Shown here piece after piece: positions 42,247 to 51,642 of a DNA stretch of 64,000 nucleotides (position 1 is the stretch's first letter; every line of letters starts with the position of its first letter). The notes under the pieces were generated by a model. That model saw nothing but the letters and a program-made list of their open reading frames with translations, did no database searches and was not told where the DNA came from. Position numbers and translations under genes: made by a program. The stretch lies in contig CP000699.1 in NCBI GenBank assembly GCA_000016765.1, positions 1,984,001 to 2,048,000 on the forward strand. The letters run 5' to 3'. Source of the DNA: Rhizorhabdus wittichii RW1 (lineage in GTDB: Bacteria; Pseudomonadota; Alphaproteobacteria; Sphingomonadales; Sphingomonadaceae).

Positions 42247-42982
42247 CCGCCGGCTGCTGGCGTCGATCCACGACGTCTCGCCCCGCTTCTCCGATCAGGT
42301 CGACCGGCTGGCCGAGCGGCTGGCGCGCCACCTCGGCGGGCCGCGCTTCGCGATGCTGGTGGTGCCCGACCATTGGGGCGACGCGCCGATCGCCGGCGAC
42401 CGCGCCTTCCACGCCCAGCTGCGCGACTGGCATGCGGCGGGGATCGAGCTGTTCGTCCATGGCTGGTTCCATCGCGACGACAGCCGCCACGCCGGCGCCG
42501 CCGCCGGCTTCAAGGCACGCCACATGACCGCCGGCGAAGGCGAGTTCCTGGGCCTCGGCGAGGACGAGGCGCTCGATCGCATGCGGCGCGGACGCGCGCT
42601 GATCGAGGATATCGTCGGCGCCGAGGTGGCCGGCTTCGTCGCCCCCGCCTGGCTCTACGGCCAAGGCGCGCTCGCCGCGCTGGCGACCGCCGGCTTCGCG
42701 ATCGCCGAGGATCATCTGCGCGTCTGGACGCCCGCCGACGGCCGCGTCCTGGCGCGCGGGCCCGTGGTGACCTGGGCCAGCCGCAGCCGGGGGCGCATCG
42801 CCAGCTCGATCGCCTTCGCCGCGCTCGCCCGCCATGCGCTGGCCCCGCTGCGGACGGTGCGGGTGGCGGTCCATCCGGGCGATACCGGGGTACCCCGCCT
42901 GCTCGACAGCATCGACGCCGCCTTCGCCCGCCTGCTGCGCGGCCGGACGCCGGGGCGCTATCGCGATCTCCTGACGGCCTGA
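42233..42982 (+). CDS. DUF2334-type polysaccharide deacetylase-like protein
   Basis: A 249-aa protein of the NodB-like deacetylase superfamily (DUF2334 branch). Motif 1 is SIHDVSP near residue 12, motif 2 is ELFVHGWFHRDD near 70-80 with the metal His pair, and a later FVAPAWLYG provides the Pro/Trp pocket. No signal peptide is visible. It would remove acetyl groups from a sugar or act on a lipid-linked glycan. It is tightly coupled to the STN receptor (14-nt overlap). Confidence 0.82.
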   Translation: MPASDRRLLASIHDVSPRFSDQVDRLAERLARHLGGPRFAMLVVPDHWGDAPIAGDRAFHAQLRDWHAAGIELFVHGWFHRDDSRHAGAAAGFKARHMTAGEGEFLGLGEDEALDRMRRGRALIEDIVGAEVAGFVAPAWLYGQGALAALATAGFAIAEDHLRVWTPADGRVLARGPVVTWASRSRGRIASSIAFAALARHALAPLRTVRVAVHPGDTGVPRLLDSIDAAFARLLRGRTPGRYRDLLTA

Positions 42983-43060
42983 AAAAATCGTCGCGCCGCC
43001 GTGCGGGAAAGCGAGCGCCGCGACGTCCTCGCTGCGAAATGGCAAAGCGACGAGGACTGC

Positions 43061-43966
43061 GTGTCGTCCCATCCGAATAGCGCCACGGCGCAGCTTCCGT
43101 CGATCGACATCCCCAACCGCAACTGGCCCAAATGGATATCGGCCGCCGTGTCGATCCTGCTGCTGGCGGTGATCGGCCGGCAACTGGGGCAGCTCGATCG
43201 CGCCGCGCTGCTCGCATCGATCCCCGCCAGCCCCGGTTTCTGGGTAGCGCTGCTCGCTTATTACCTGGCCCTGCCGCTGTCCGAGTGGATCATCTTCCGC
43301 CGGCTCTGGGGCCTTCCGGTCGAGGGCTTCGCGGCGCTGCTGCGCAAGCTGGTCAGCAACGAGGTGCTGCTCGGCTATAGCGGCGAGCTGAGCTTCTACG
43401 CCTGGGCTCGCCGCCGCGCGGGGATGAGCGCAGCGCCGTTCGGCGCGATCAAGGACGTCAGCATCCTCTCCGCGCTCGCCGGCAATATCGCGACCCTGGC
43501 CATGATGGCGCTCGCCTGGCCCTTCGTCGCCCATCTCGGCAACGGCATCCGGCTGCGCGATCTGGCGCTGTCGATCGCCGCGGTGCTGCTGACGTCGATC
43601 GCGATCGGGCTGCTCAAGCGCCGGATATTCTCGCTGCCCGGCGACCAGCTCCGCTTCGTCATGGGCGTGCATCTCGCCCGGCTGGCGGCGACGACGCTGT
43701 TGTCGGGCCTGGTCTGGCACTGCGCGCTGCCCGCCGTTCCGCTGACGCTGTGGATCGTGCTCGCCGCGCTCCAGTTGCTGGTGACGCGGCTGCCCTTCAT
43801 TCCCAACAAGGACCTGCTGTTCGCCAGCGCCGCCCTGCTGATCGCCGGGCCGGGCAGCGACATCGGCCGGCTGCTCGCGATCGTCGCGAGCATCATCCTG
43901 GTGATCCACCTGCTCGTCGGCCTGCTGCTCTCGGCGGCCGAACTGGTGCGCGAGGCGCGCGAATGA
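43061..43966 (+). CDS. UPF0104 / lysylphosphatidylglycerol-synthase-like membrane protein
   Basis: A roughly 301-aa inner-membrane protein with about eight helices (ISAAVSILLLAVIG, FWVALLAYYLALPLSEWIIF, the alanine-rich central helices, and a C-terminal IVASIILVIHLLVGLLLSAAE). The arrangement resembles the flippase-like domain of LPG synthetases and the UPF0104 family, involved in lipid or glycan handling. A GTG at 43001 is possible, but the GTG at 43061 has GAGGAC upstream. Its stop overlaps the DUF2141 gene. Confidence 0.7.
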   Translation: MSSHPNSATAQLPSIDIPNRNWPKWISAAVSILLLAVIGRQLGQLDRAALLASIPASPGFWVALLAYYLALPLSEWIIFRRLWGLPVEGFAALLRKLVSNEVLLGYSGELSFYAWARRRAGMSAAPFGAIKDVSILSALAGNIATLAMMALAWPFVAHLGNGIRLRDLALSIAAVLLTSIAIGLLKRRIFSLPGDQLRFVMGVHLARLAATTLLSGLVWHCALPAVPLTLWIVLAALQLLVTRLPFIPNKDLLFASAALLIAGPGSDIGRLLAIVASIILVIHLLVGLLLSAAELVREARE

Positions 43967-44475
43967 GCCTCGCGATCGCCCTCGCCCTGGCCGCCGCCGC
44001 CATGCCCCCATCCACCCCGGATCTCGGCAAGCGCGAAGGCGCCTGCCGGCCGAACGAGCCTGGCCCGGCGCTGCTGATCGACGTGGTCGGCCTCAAGGAT
44101 CGCTCGGGACTGCTCCGCGCCGAACTCTATCCGGCGGTCGACGGGGATTTCCTGGCCGACGACAATGTCCTGATCGCGGCGGGCAAGACCTTCGCGCGGG
44201 TCGACATGGCGGTGCCGCACAGCGGGCCGGTCCGGCTCTGCATCCGCGTGCCGCGTGCCGGCCGCTACGCGCTCTCGCTGCTCCACGATCGCAACGCCAA
44301 CCTGAAGTTCGACCTGTCGGGCGACGGCATCGGCTTTCCCGGCAACCCGACGCTCGGCTGGTCGAAGCCGCGCGCCGACAAGGCCGCGTTCCAGGCGGGA
44401 CCCGGCCTCACCACCATCGAGATCCGGCTCAACTATCGCCGCGGCCTCGCCATGCGTCCCCTGGAGGATCGATGA
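43963..44475 (+). CDS. DUF2141 exported protein
   Basis: A 170-aa protein with a short leader (MSLAIALALAAAAMPP) and a DUF2141 beta-sandwich: LLIDVVGLKDRSGLLRAELYP, then YALSLLHDRNANLKFD with the calcium-like DRNANLKFD loop, and GFPGNPTLGW. Such proteins are small periplasmic or surface proteins of unknown job. The start overlaps the previous stop (ATGA), and its end overlaps the next glycosyltransferase start. Confidence 0.85.
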   Translation: MSLAIALALAAAAMPPSTPDLGKREGACRPNEPGPALLIDVVGLKDRSGLLRAELYPAVDGDFLADDNVLIAAGKTFARVDMAVPHSGPVRLCIRVPRAGRYALSLLHDRNANLKFDLSGDGIGFPGNPTLGWSKPRADKAAFQAGPGLTTIEIRLNYRRGLAMRPLEDR

Positions 44476-45647
44476 AGATCGTCGACGTCAGCGCCTTCTA
44501 CGCCCCCGAGGGCGGCGGCGTGAAAACCTATGTCGAGCAGAAGATCCGCGCATTCGCGGCGCGCGGCCACGAACTGGTGATCGTCGCGCCGTCGGACCGC
44601 GACGCGATCGAGCCGCGCGGGCCGGGGTGCCGGATCGTCCACCTGGCCTCGCCGGCCATGCCGCTCGACCGGCGCTATCGCTATTTCGCCGAGGCCGGGC
44701 CGGTCCATGCGGTGCTCGACGCCGAACGCCCCGACTTCGTCGAGGCCTCGTCCCCCTGGCGGACCGCGTCGATCGTCGCCGGATGGCAGGGCGCCGCCCC
44801 CCGCGCGCTGGTGATGCATGCCGATCCGCTGGCGGCCTATGCCTATCGCTGGTTCGGCCCGATCGCCGAACGCGCGACGATCGATCGCCATTTCCAATGG
44901 TTCTGGAATCACCTGCGCCGCAACGCCCGCCGCTTCGACCGGGTGATCTGCGCCAATCACGGCCTGGCCGCGCGGCTGTCGGCGGGCGGCGTCGCGCATG
45001 TGGCGACGGTGCCGCTGGGGATCGACGCCGGCATCTTCAGCCCCGCCCATCGCGACGAGGCGTTGCGCGCCGACCTGCTCGCCCGCTGCGGGCTCGGGCC
45101 CGACGCGCGGCTGCTGCTCGGGATCGGCCGGCACAGCCCGGAGAAGCGCTGGCCGATGGTGATCGACGCCTGCCAGCGCACCGGCCTGAAGCGCCCGATC
45201 GGGCTGGTGCTGGTCGGCGGCGGGCGGGACAGCGCGCGGATTCGTCGGCACATCGGCGGCAATCCGCACGTCCACCTGCTCGCCCCGGTTCGCGATCGCG
45301 CGCTGCTCGCCCGGGTGATGGCGAGCGCCGACGCCCTGATCCACGGCTGCGAGGCCGAGACCTATGGCCTCGCCGCCGCCGAGGCCGCCGCGTCGGGCCT
45401 GCCGCTGATCGTCCCCGCCGAAGGAGGCGCCGCCGACCTCGTCCTGCCCGGCCAGGGCGAACAGTACCGGCCGGCGAGCAGCCGGTCGGCCGCCGCCGCG
45501 ATCGATCGGCTGCTCGCCCGCGACTTCGGCGGGCTCCACGCCGCGACCCGCGCCGCCGTCGGACGGATCGCGACGATCGACGACCATTTCGACCGGCTGA
45601 TCGCCGACTATGCAGGCCTGTCGCCGGCGGCCCGGATCGTGGCCTGA
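44472..45647 (+). CDS. GT4-family glycosyltransferase
   Basis: A 391-aa GT-B enzyme. The N-terminal MKIVDVSAFYAPEGGGVKTYVEQK contains the Gly-rich acceptor loop, while the C-terminal domain shows LGIGRHSPEKRWPMVIDA and HGCEAETYGLAAAEAAASGLPLIV with the E-x7-E motif. It starts within the end of the DUF2141 gene (ATGA-like overlap). It probably adds a sugar to a lipid-linked or envelope glycan; sugar and linkage unknown. Confidence 0.92.
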   Translation: MKIVDVSAFYAPEGGGVKTYVEQKIRAFAARGHELVIVAPSDRDAIEPRGPGCRIVHLASPAMPLDRRYRYFAEAGPVHAVLDAERPDFVEASSPWRTASIVAGWQGAAPRALVMHADPLAAYAYRWFGPIAERATIDRHFQWFWNHLRRNARRFDRVICANHGLAARLSAGGVAHVATVPLGIDAGIFSPAHRDEALRADLLARCGLGPDARLLLGIGRHSPEKRWPMVIDACQRTGLKRPIGLVLVGGGRDSARIRRHIGGNPHVHLLAPVRDRALLARVMASADALIHGCEAETYGLAAAEAAASGLPLIVPAEGGAADLVLPGQGEQYRPASSRSAAAAIDRLLARDFGGLHAATRAAVGRIATIDDHFDRLIADYAGLSPAARIVA

Positions 45648-45658
45648 GGGGAATGGCC

Positions 45659-46804
45659 ATGCAGCATCCGCCGCCGCTGTTCGCCCAGGCGACCCATATC
45701 GCGATCGTCATGCACGACTTCTCCAACGGCGGGACCGAGCGGATCGCCATCCGGCTCGCCAATCGCTGGGCGCGGACGGGCCGGCGCGTGTCGATCCTGT
45801 GCGGCACGGCCGAAGGGCCCGCCCGCGCGCTGGTCGATCCGGGGGTCGCGGTGATCGCGGTCTGGCCCGAGATCCGGCGGAGCCCGCTGTCGCGCTTCGC
45901 GCTGGGCCGCGCCTTCGCCGAATGCGTCGGGCTGCTCCAGCCGGACCTGCTGTTCGTCCCCGGCAATTTTCACATCCTGGTGATCGCGACCCTCGCCCAT
46001 ATGCTGGGCACCGATCGGCCGGCGATCATCTGCAAGCTCAGCAACCCGCTCCGCCGCCCGGGCCGGGCGGCTCCGTTCCAATGGCTGTTCGAGGCGATCA
46101 TCCGGCGCATGACCGGCGCGGTCGACGGCTTCGTCGCGATGTCGGCGGCGCTGGCCGACGAGGCGCGCCAGGTGCTGCGCCGACCCGAGGTGCGGCTGAT
46201 CCACGAGCCCAATATCGACGAATCCTATCGTCCGCCGCGCGGCACCGGCCAGCGCGACGGCCGCACCATCCTGTGCGCCGGCCGGCTCGTCCCGCAGAAG
46301 AATTTCGAGCTGGCGATCCAGGCCTTCGCCCGGATCGATCCCGCCTTCGACGCCCGCCTGCTGATCCTCGGCGACGGCGAGACGCGGCTCCGGCTGGAGA
46401 TCCTCGTCGACCGGCTCGGCCTCAACGAGCGGGTGACGTTCGGCGGCCACGTCCCCGACATCCGGCCGGCGCTGGCGCGCGCCAGCCTGTTCCTGCTCAG
46501 CTCGCGCTACGAGGGCTATCCGGCGGTGCTGGTCGAGGCGCTGGCCGCCGGGGTGCCGGTGATCGCCACCGCCTGCTCGCCGGCGATGGCGGAGATCATG
46601 CTCGATCCGAGCTTCGGCCAGGTCGTCCCCGCCGATCCCGCCCGGCTGACGGCGGCGATGGAGAAGCTGCTGCTCGACCCATGGCGCCAGGTCGACGCGA
46701 CCCGCCTGATCGAGCGCCACCGCGTCGACACGGTCGGCGACCGCTACCTCGCTTTCTTCGACGCCGCCGTCCAGGCGCGGCAGGAACGCGGCTGGCCGGC
46801 ATAG
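45659..46804 (+). CDS. GT4-family glycosyltransferase
   Basis: A 381-aa GT-B enzyme. Acceptor side: IAIVMHDFSNGGTERIAIRLA. Donor side: ILCAGRLVPQKNFELAIQAF and SSRYEGYPAVLVEALAAGVPVIAT. Two ATGs occur; the one at 45659 is 7 nt from GAGGGG and is preferred over 45653. It follows the previous glycosyltransferase by 11 nt and is the last gene of the plus-strand glycan block, converging on the META-domain gene. Confidence 0.92.
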   Translation: MQHPPPLFAQATHIAIVMHDFSNGGTERIAIRLANRWARTGRRVSILCGTAEGPARALVDPGVAVIAVWPEIRRSPLSRFALGRAFAECVGLLQPDLLFVPGNFHILVIATLAHMLGTDRPAIICKLSNPLRRPGRAAPFQWLFEAIIRRMTGAVDGFVAMSAALADEARQVLRRPEVRLIHEPNIDESYRPPRGTGQRDGRTILCAGRLVPQKNFELAIQAFARIDPAFDARLLILGDGETRLRLEILVDRLGLNERVTFGGHVPDIRPALARASLFLLSSRYEGYPAVLVEALAAGVPVIATACSPAMAEIMLDPSFGQVVPADPARLTAAMEKLLLDPWRQVDATRLIERHRVDTVGDRYLAFFDAAVQARQERGWPA

Positions 46805-46847
46805 CCGACGCCCCCGACCCGCGACAGGCCGCCGGATCAGGCGGCGA

Positions 46848-47576
46848 TCAGCGCTTCACCACGCGCTGCTCGATCACCTGGTCGAGGGTCCAGCGCAGCG
46901 AGGAGGCGTCCGCCGGCGGATGGGCGATCTTCTCCTCGATGATGCGCAGCCGATATTCGATGCCGGGCTGCGGGTCGAAATCGACGATGCCGCCATAATG
47001 GAGCTGCCAGGGATCGCCCGGCTTCTCGCGAATCTGGAGGCAGGTCATCGGCGCGACGCCGTGGCAGGGCTTCGTCTCGGCCGAGACGTAGATGAACCGG
47101 CGCGGCGCGTCGGCGGCGGGCTTGTGCGCCGCCTGATAGGTCAGCCGCTCGCCCTTCGCCGTGCGCAGCACGAGCCGGTCGCCGTCGATCCGCCAGCTCC
47201 GCACCGCGCCGAGGCTCGCGACATAGCGGCGTTCGAAGGTCATCGCGGGTTCGGGGCAGGCCATCAGCGTGCTCGCGAACTGCCCCTTGCGGCCGCCGAG
47301 GCGGATCGAGCTTCCCTTGATGCTATAGGAACCGCCCGCGCGGTTGCACATCGTGTCGGTCGAGAAGCTGCCCCGCTTCGCGTCGAAGTCGAGCCGCAGC
47401 CGCTTGCCTTGGGGAACCTGCCGCCCGGTCCAGTCGACCAGGTCCCAATGTTGCGCGGCGAGCCTGGCAGGGCCCTGCGGCTGCGCGACGGGCTTCGCGG
47501 CGGCGGCCGCCGTGGTCGCGGACAGCGCAGCGGCGAGGACAATGGCGATCCGGCCGGGCCGATATTCGGAAATCAT
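46848..47576 (-). CDS. META-domain / DUF4377 secreted protein
   Basis: A 242-aa exported protein with a signal peptide (about 1-26). Residues about 40-145 form a META (HslJ-like) domain: QHWDLVDWTGRQVP, then DTMCNRAGGSYSIKGSSIRLG and ASTLMACPEPAMTFERRYVASL. Residues about 160-235 form a DUF4377-like domain with paired cysteines (ETKPCHGVAPMTCLQIRE). META proteins are linked to envelope stress and antibiotic tolerance. It lies 87 nt downstream of the erythromycin-esterase-like gene on the same strand and could be the last gene of that transcript. Confidence 0.82.
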   Translation of the reverse strand: MISEYRPGRIAIVLAAALSATTAAAAAKPVAQPQGPARLAAQHWDLVDWTGRQVPQGKRLRLDFDAKRGSFSTDTMCNRAGGSYSIKGSSIRLGGRKGQFASTLMACPEPAMTFERRYVASLGAVRSWRIDGDRLVLRTAKGERLTYQAAHKPAADAPRRFIYVSAETKPCHGVAPMTCLQIREKPGDPWQLHYGGIVDFDPQPGIEYRLRIIEEKIAHPPADASSLRWTLDQVIEQRVVKR

Positions 47577-47663
47577 CTGAAAACTCCCTTTCGATGTCGC
47601 CGGCGCCTCTGGACGATGGCGGCTGAACCGATCGTGACGTCGGCGTTGTGATTGCGAAAGGAT

Positions 47664-48986
47664 TTATCGAGCCTTCGAACCTTCCGCGGCGGTCAGCGTG
47701 GCGATGAAGACGACCGCGTCCATCGCGGTCGCGGGGGATATCTCGGCCTCGGTCACATGGTTGGCGCGGATCGACTGGGTCCGCCGCAGCCAGCCGGCCG
47801 CCGGCCCGGCCGTGCGGGCGGGGCGCAGGTCGAGCAGGAAGCGCTGGCTTCCGACCCGCGCCAGCGCGACGTCGAGGCTGCCGGCGCCGGGCGCGGCGGG
47901 GGGCAGGCCGGGCCCGTTCGCCCCCGATGCGATCGGCACGATGAACAGCCGGTCGCCGAGCGCCGCGCGGAGATGCTGGCCCATCGCCTTGGGCGCCCGC
48001 CGGTAGACCGACCAGATGCCGCCGCGCGTCGCCGCGTTCATCACATGCCCGTCATGCGCGAACAGCAGGACGCGCCCGTCCGGTCCCTCGCGATCGAGCA
48101 CCCAGCGGGCATTGCCGGCCATCGCCGCGTCGCGGGCGGCGTCGGCGCGATAATCCTCCGGCGACAGCTCCTCGCCGGACGGTGCGGACGTCCGAAACAT
48201 ATGGTCCAGCTGACGGGCGAGCACCGCGTTGCGGCGCGCCCAGTCGAGCTCCTCGCGCCCCGACAGCGCGACGAGGCGGTCGCCATGGCGATCGAGATAG
48301 CGGACGAGCCCGTCGACCGCCGCGCGCAGGCGGCGGCGTTCGGTCCGATCGAGCGCGGCATGGCCGGGCTGGGTGAAGCGCCCGAGGAAAGGCTCGACCG
48401 CCGCTCGCGCCGCGCGTGATTCGGTGGCGCCGAAACGCACCAGATAAGCGAGCGCGGCGTCGAGCGTGATCCGCGCGTTCGCCCAGGCGCCGCTGCTGTC
48501 GCCGCCGCTCATGTCGATGCCGTAGAAGGCGATCTTCCGCCGATGCGCCGGATCGGCGTTGTAAGCGCGCATCCATTCGACCAGCGCGACATTCTCGGCG
48601 AACCGGCCGAAGCCCCAGCTCAGGCTCTCGCGGACCAGTTGGCGCGCATCGCCCGGCCCGCCCGCGACATAGTCGTGCAGCCGCCGGGCCTCGCCGGTGC
48701 CGCTCTCGATCGCGATCGCGGTGAAACCCTGATGCTCGACCAGATGGCGGAACAGGCAGTTGCGGAACGCCAGCGGCTCGTGCGCGCCGTGCGCCGGCTC
48801 GCCCAACGCGATCATCCTTGCCGCGCCCGCCGCCCGGCCGACCGCCGCCATGGACGGATCGTCGCAGGCGGGCAACGGCACGGCATGGTCGCGCGCCCAT
48901 GCCACGAAGGCGGCCGCCGGATCGGGCTGGGCGACGGCCGGCGCGGACAGGAGCAGGCCGAGCGCGACCGCGCCGATGCGGATCAT
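47664..48986 (-). CDS. erythromycin-esterase-like exported hydrolase
   Basis: A 440-aa protein of the EreA/EreB-like family with a signal peptide (about 1-19). Key motifs: MIALGEPAHGAHEPLAFRNCL with the acidic/His residues of the active site, AIAIESGTGEARRLHDY, FYGIDMSGGD and FAHDGHVMNAA. Many family members are not macrolide esterases; in this peptide-scavenging operon an esterase/amidase or stress role is equally likely. The ATG overlaps the stop of the serine hydrolase (ATGA). Confidence 0.87.
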   Translation of the reverse strand: MIRIGAVALGLLLSAPAVAQPDPAAAFVAWARDHAVPLPACDDPSMAAVGRAAGAARMIALGEPAHGAHEPLAFRNCLFRHLVEHQGFTAIAIESGTGEARRLHDYVAGGPGDARQLVRESLSWGFGRFAENVALVEWMRAYNADPAHRRKIAFYGIDMSGGDSSGAWANARITLDAALAYLVRFGATESRAARAAVEPFLGRFTQPGHAALDRTERRRLRAAVDGLVRYLDRHGDRLVALSGREELDWARRNAVLARQLDHMFRTSAPSGEELSPEDYRADAARDAAMAGNARWVLDREGPDGRVLLFAHDGHVMNAATRGGIWSVYRRAPKAMGQHLRAALGDRLFIVPIASGANGPGLPPAAPGAGSLDVALARVGSQRFLLDLRPARTAGPAAGWLRRTQSIRANHVTEAEISPATAMDAVVFIATLTAAEGSKAR

Positions 48987-50608
48987 GGCAGGTCGATCCG
49001 GTAGAGCGGCACTCCGCTCAGCTTCAGCCGTTGCGCGCGGCCGTCGATGATCGTGTCGAACACCAGCTGCTCGGGCGCATAGGCCGGCTCGGCGAGGCGG
49101 AAGCGGCCCGAGCCGTCCTCGGCGAGCGCGTCGGGCGGCGCGTTGGAATCGGCATAGGCCATCATCAACCGCCCATTGCGGACGAAGATGCGCAGGCCCG
49201 GCCCCTCCTCGCCATGCGCCATGTAGCGGCCGACGAGCGGGCGATAGGCGGCGGGCGTCTCGGCCGGCGGCGGGCCGCTGCCCGCCCTGGCATAGTCGGT
49301 CGCGCCGTCGGAGACGCCGGTCACCGCGCCGGCGGCGTCGCGGAAGAAGAGGAAGCTGCGCGGCCCTTGCGGGGTGAGATAGGCGCCCCAGCCGTCGCGC
49401 GTCAGCCGCACCAGCGGCAGCGTCGCGCCGTCCTGGGCGGCGGTGAGTTGCCCCGACGCATCGACCGCGATGACGAGCCGCTCGCCATGCGGGCCGGCGA
49501 AATGGCCGGCGAAGCTGGAGGGTTCAGCGAACGGCTTCGGCACTGGGCTGGCGGCTGGCGCCTTGCCCGCGAGCCGCGCGATGATGCGGTCGCGCAGGCT
49601 TGGGTCGATCGGGCCGTTGCCGAGCAGCACCACCGCCACCCCCTGCCCCAGGTCGACGTTGAGATAGGCCTGGAATCCGGCAATCGATCCGCTGTGCGCC
49701 AGCACCCGGCCCTGGTCCCGCACCTCCAGGCCATAGCCATAATCGTCGAGCCGCGCGGTCGCGAGGCGCGCGAAGGCCCGTGCGGAGATCAGCCGCCCGC
49801 CCGGCGCGTCGCCGCGCGCGAGCAGCATGCGCGCATAGCTGGCCATGTCGCCCGCCGTCGAGACGATCGCGCCGTCCGCCGCCAGATAGGGAAACCAGGG
49901 CGCTTGATGATAGCTGCCGTCGGGCGAGCGCGCATAGCTGGTCGCGATCCGCCCGCGCAGCCGATCGTCGATCTGCGGCGCGGTGGCGGCCATGCCGAGC
50001 CGGTCGAGCACCCGCCGCTTCAGGACCAGCGCGAAGGGCTGTCCCTCGATCCGCTCGGCGGCATAGCCGAGCAGCTGATAGCCGAGGTTCGAATACCAGA
50101 AATGCGCGCCGGGCGCGGTGCGCAGCTCGACATCGTTCGCCGCCACGATCGCGAAGCGCATCGACGCGACGTCGAACAGATAATTGGGCAGGCCCGATGT
50201 GTGGGTGAGCAGCGCGTCGCCGGTGATCGCGGGAAAGGCGGTGCGCGGATGGAAATCGGGAAGGTAGCGGGCGATCGGCGCATCGGGATCGAAGCGCCCC
50301 TCGTCGGCGAGCTGCATCAGCGTGATCGCGGTGAAGGACTTGGAGATCGATCCGATCGCGAAGCGGGTGTCCGCCGTCACCGGCGCCCGGGCGGCGATGT
50401 CGGCATAGCCGTGCGTCGCGACCAGCAGGGTCCCGTCGCGATCGGTGACCGCGACAGCAAGACCCCAGGGATCGGGCGCCGCCGCGACCATCGCCCGGAC
50501 GTCGGCGATCGCCGCATCGGGCACCGCCCTTGCGGTCCGGGCGGACGCCGCGACGGCCAGCCCCAGCGACAGCGCGAGGGCGAGGCCGAGGCGGCTCAGC
50601 CGAGACAT
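48983..50608 (-). CDS. exported serine hydrolase, class C beta-lactamase / DD-peptidase-like
   Basis: A 541-aa periplasmic protein: signal peptide (about 1-25), a beta-lactamase-related domain with SISK (SxxK nucleophile near residue 90), WYSNLGYQ (YxN) and LAHSGSIAG (HxG), then an extra C-terminal beta-domain of about 170 residues seen in D-aminopeptidase and esterase relatives. The family includes D-amino-acid amidases and peptidases. It lies within the DgcN operon, overlapping DgcN by 13 nt, which fits hydrolysis of D-amino-acid-containing peptides. True antibiotic resistance is less likely. Confidence 0.9.
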   Translation of the reverse strand: MSRLSRLGLALALSLGLAVAASARTARAVPDAAIADVRAMVAAAPDPWGLAVAVTDRDGTLLVATHGYADIAARAPVTADTRFAIGSISKSFTAITLMQLADEGRFDPDAPIARYLPDFHPRTAFPAITGDALLTHTSGLPNYLFDVASMRFAIVAANDVELRTAPGAHFWYSNLGYQLLGYAAERIEGQPFALVLKRRVLDRLGMAATAPQIDDRLRGRIATSYARSPDGSYHQAPWFPYLAADGAIVSTAGDMASYARMLLARGDAPGGRLISARAFARLATARLDDYGYGLEVRDQGRVLAHSGSIAGFQAYLNVDLGQGVAVVLLGNGPIDPSLRDRIIARLAGKAPAASPVPKPFAEPSSFAGHFAGPHGERLVIAVDASGQLTAAQDGATLPLVRLTRDGWGAYLTPQGPRSFLFFRDAAGAVTGVSDGATDYARAGSGPPPAETPAAYRPLVGRYMAHGEEGPGLRIFVRNGRLMMAYADSNAPPDALAEDGSGRFRLAEPAYAPEQLVFDTIIDGRAQRLKLSGVPLYRIDLP

Positions 50609-51642
50609 GCGTCGACCAGCCGCTCGAAGCTCGGCCCGCCGCGCATCGGATCGGCCACCGGCAACTCCCATTCGCGGCTGCGGCGCGCGATCAGCGCCTC
50701 CGCCTCGTCGGCTGGCAGCCCGGCAGTGTTGAGCGACACCCCGGCGCAGCGCACCGCCGCATTGGTCCGCCGCGCCAGCCGCAGCGACAGCTCGACCGCC
50801 TCGCCGATCGACGGCAGCACATAGTCGGGCAGGCCCATGATCCGGTCGCGGCCATGCGCGTGGCACAGCACCAATATGTCGGGCTGCGACCCATGCAGCA
50901 GCCCCAGCGACACGCCGGCATAAGACGGGTGGAAGATCGAGCCCTGCCCCTCGATCACGTCCCAATGGCCGGGATCGGCATCGGGGCTGAGCCGCTCGGC
51001 CGCGCCGGCCACGAAGTCGCTGACCACCGAATCGATCGGGATGCCCGATCCCGCGATCATGATCCCGGTCTGGCCGGTCGCGCGGAAATCGGCGTCCAGC
51101 CCGCGCGCGCGGAACGCCGCCGCCAGCGCGAGCGCGGTATATTTCTTGCCCAGCGCGCAATCGGTGCCGACGGTCAGCAGGCGCTTGCCCGATCGGGGCC
51201 GGCCGCTCGCGATCGGCAGGCCGGGCGGGGGCACGCGCACGTCGATCAGGCGGCGGCCGAGCCGCTCCGCCGCCGCCCGCAGGCGCGGTTCCTCCACCAG
51301 CCGGTCGTGCGCGCCGCTGATGATGTCGAGCCCCGCTTCGAGCGCCTCGACGATGTACGGGACCCAGGCCGGCGCGATCGCGCCGCCGATCGACGCCACC
51401 GACAGCACCAGCGCGCGGGCGCCGGCACGATAGGCCTCGTCCGGCCGCATCAGGGGCAGGCCGAGCGACGCCCGCGCCCCGTCGCATTTATATTCGGCGA
51501 CGCACAGATCGGGCGCCCAGTCGCGCAGGCCGAGCCCGGTCTTGAGGAAACCGCTGTCGTCGGCGTCGCCGAGGAACAGCAGATAGGGGCGCGGCAGGTC
51601 GAATCCCTGCGCCGACAGCGGGGCGATCGCGGCGGCGTTCAT
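50596..51642 (-). CDS. dgcN: DUF1611 N-acetyltransferase, D-glutamate catabolism (DgcN)
   Basis: A 348-aa DUF1611-family protein. It has an N-terminal Rossmann-like half (PYLLFLGDADDSGFLKTGLGL) and a P-loop-like C-terminal half with LTVGTDCALGKKYTALAL near residues 157-174 and IEGQGSIFHPSY. DgcN acetylates D-glutamate so that DgcA can racemise it. The DgcA gene lies close by, across the divergent promoter (56495). Stop of the deacylase overlaps its ATG. Assignment to DgcN rather than another DUF1611 member rests on the paired epimerase and D-aminoacylase genes. Confidence 0.85.
   Translation of the reverse strand: MNAAAIAPLSAQGFDLPRPYLLFLGDADDSGFLKTGLGLRDWAPDLCVAEYKCDGARASLGLPLMRPDEAYRAGARALVLSVASIGGAIAPAWVPYIVEALEAGLDIISGAHDRLVEEPRLRAAAERLGRRLIDVRVPPPGLPIASGRPRSGKRLLTVGTDCALGKKYTALALAAAFRARGLDADFRATGQTGIMIAGSGIPIDSVVSDFVAGAAERLSPDADPGHWDVIEGQGSIFHPSYAGVSLGLLHGSQPDILVLCHAHGRDRIMGLPDYVLPSIGEAVELSLRLARRTNAAVRCAGVSLNTAGLPADEAEALIARRSREWELPVADPMRGGPSFERLVDACLG

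Noticed and set aside
42194-44011. 605-codon minus-strand open frame
   Set aside because: It is antisense to the DUF2334, membrane and DUF2141 genes; composition is typical of a shadow frame.
47664-50608. antibiotic resistance module (macrolide esterase plus beta-lactamase)
   Set aside because: Both fold families are broad and mostly not resistance enzymes. Location inside a D-amino-acid operon favours peptide or ester hydrolysis.
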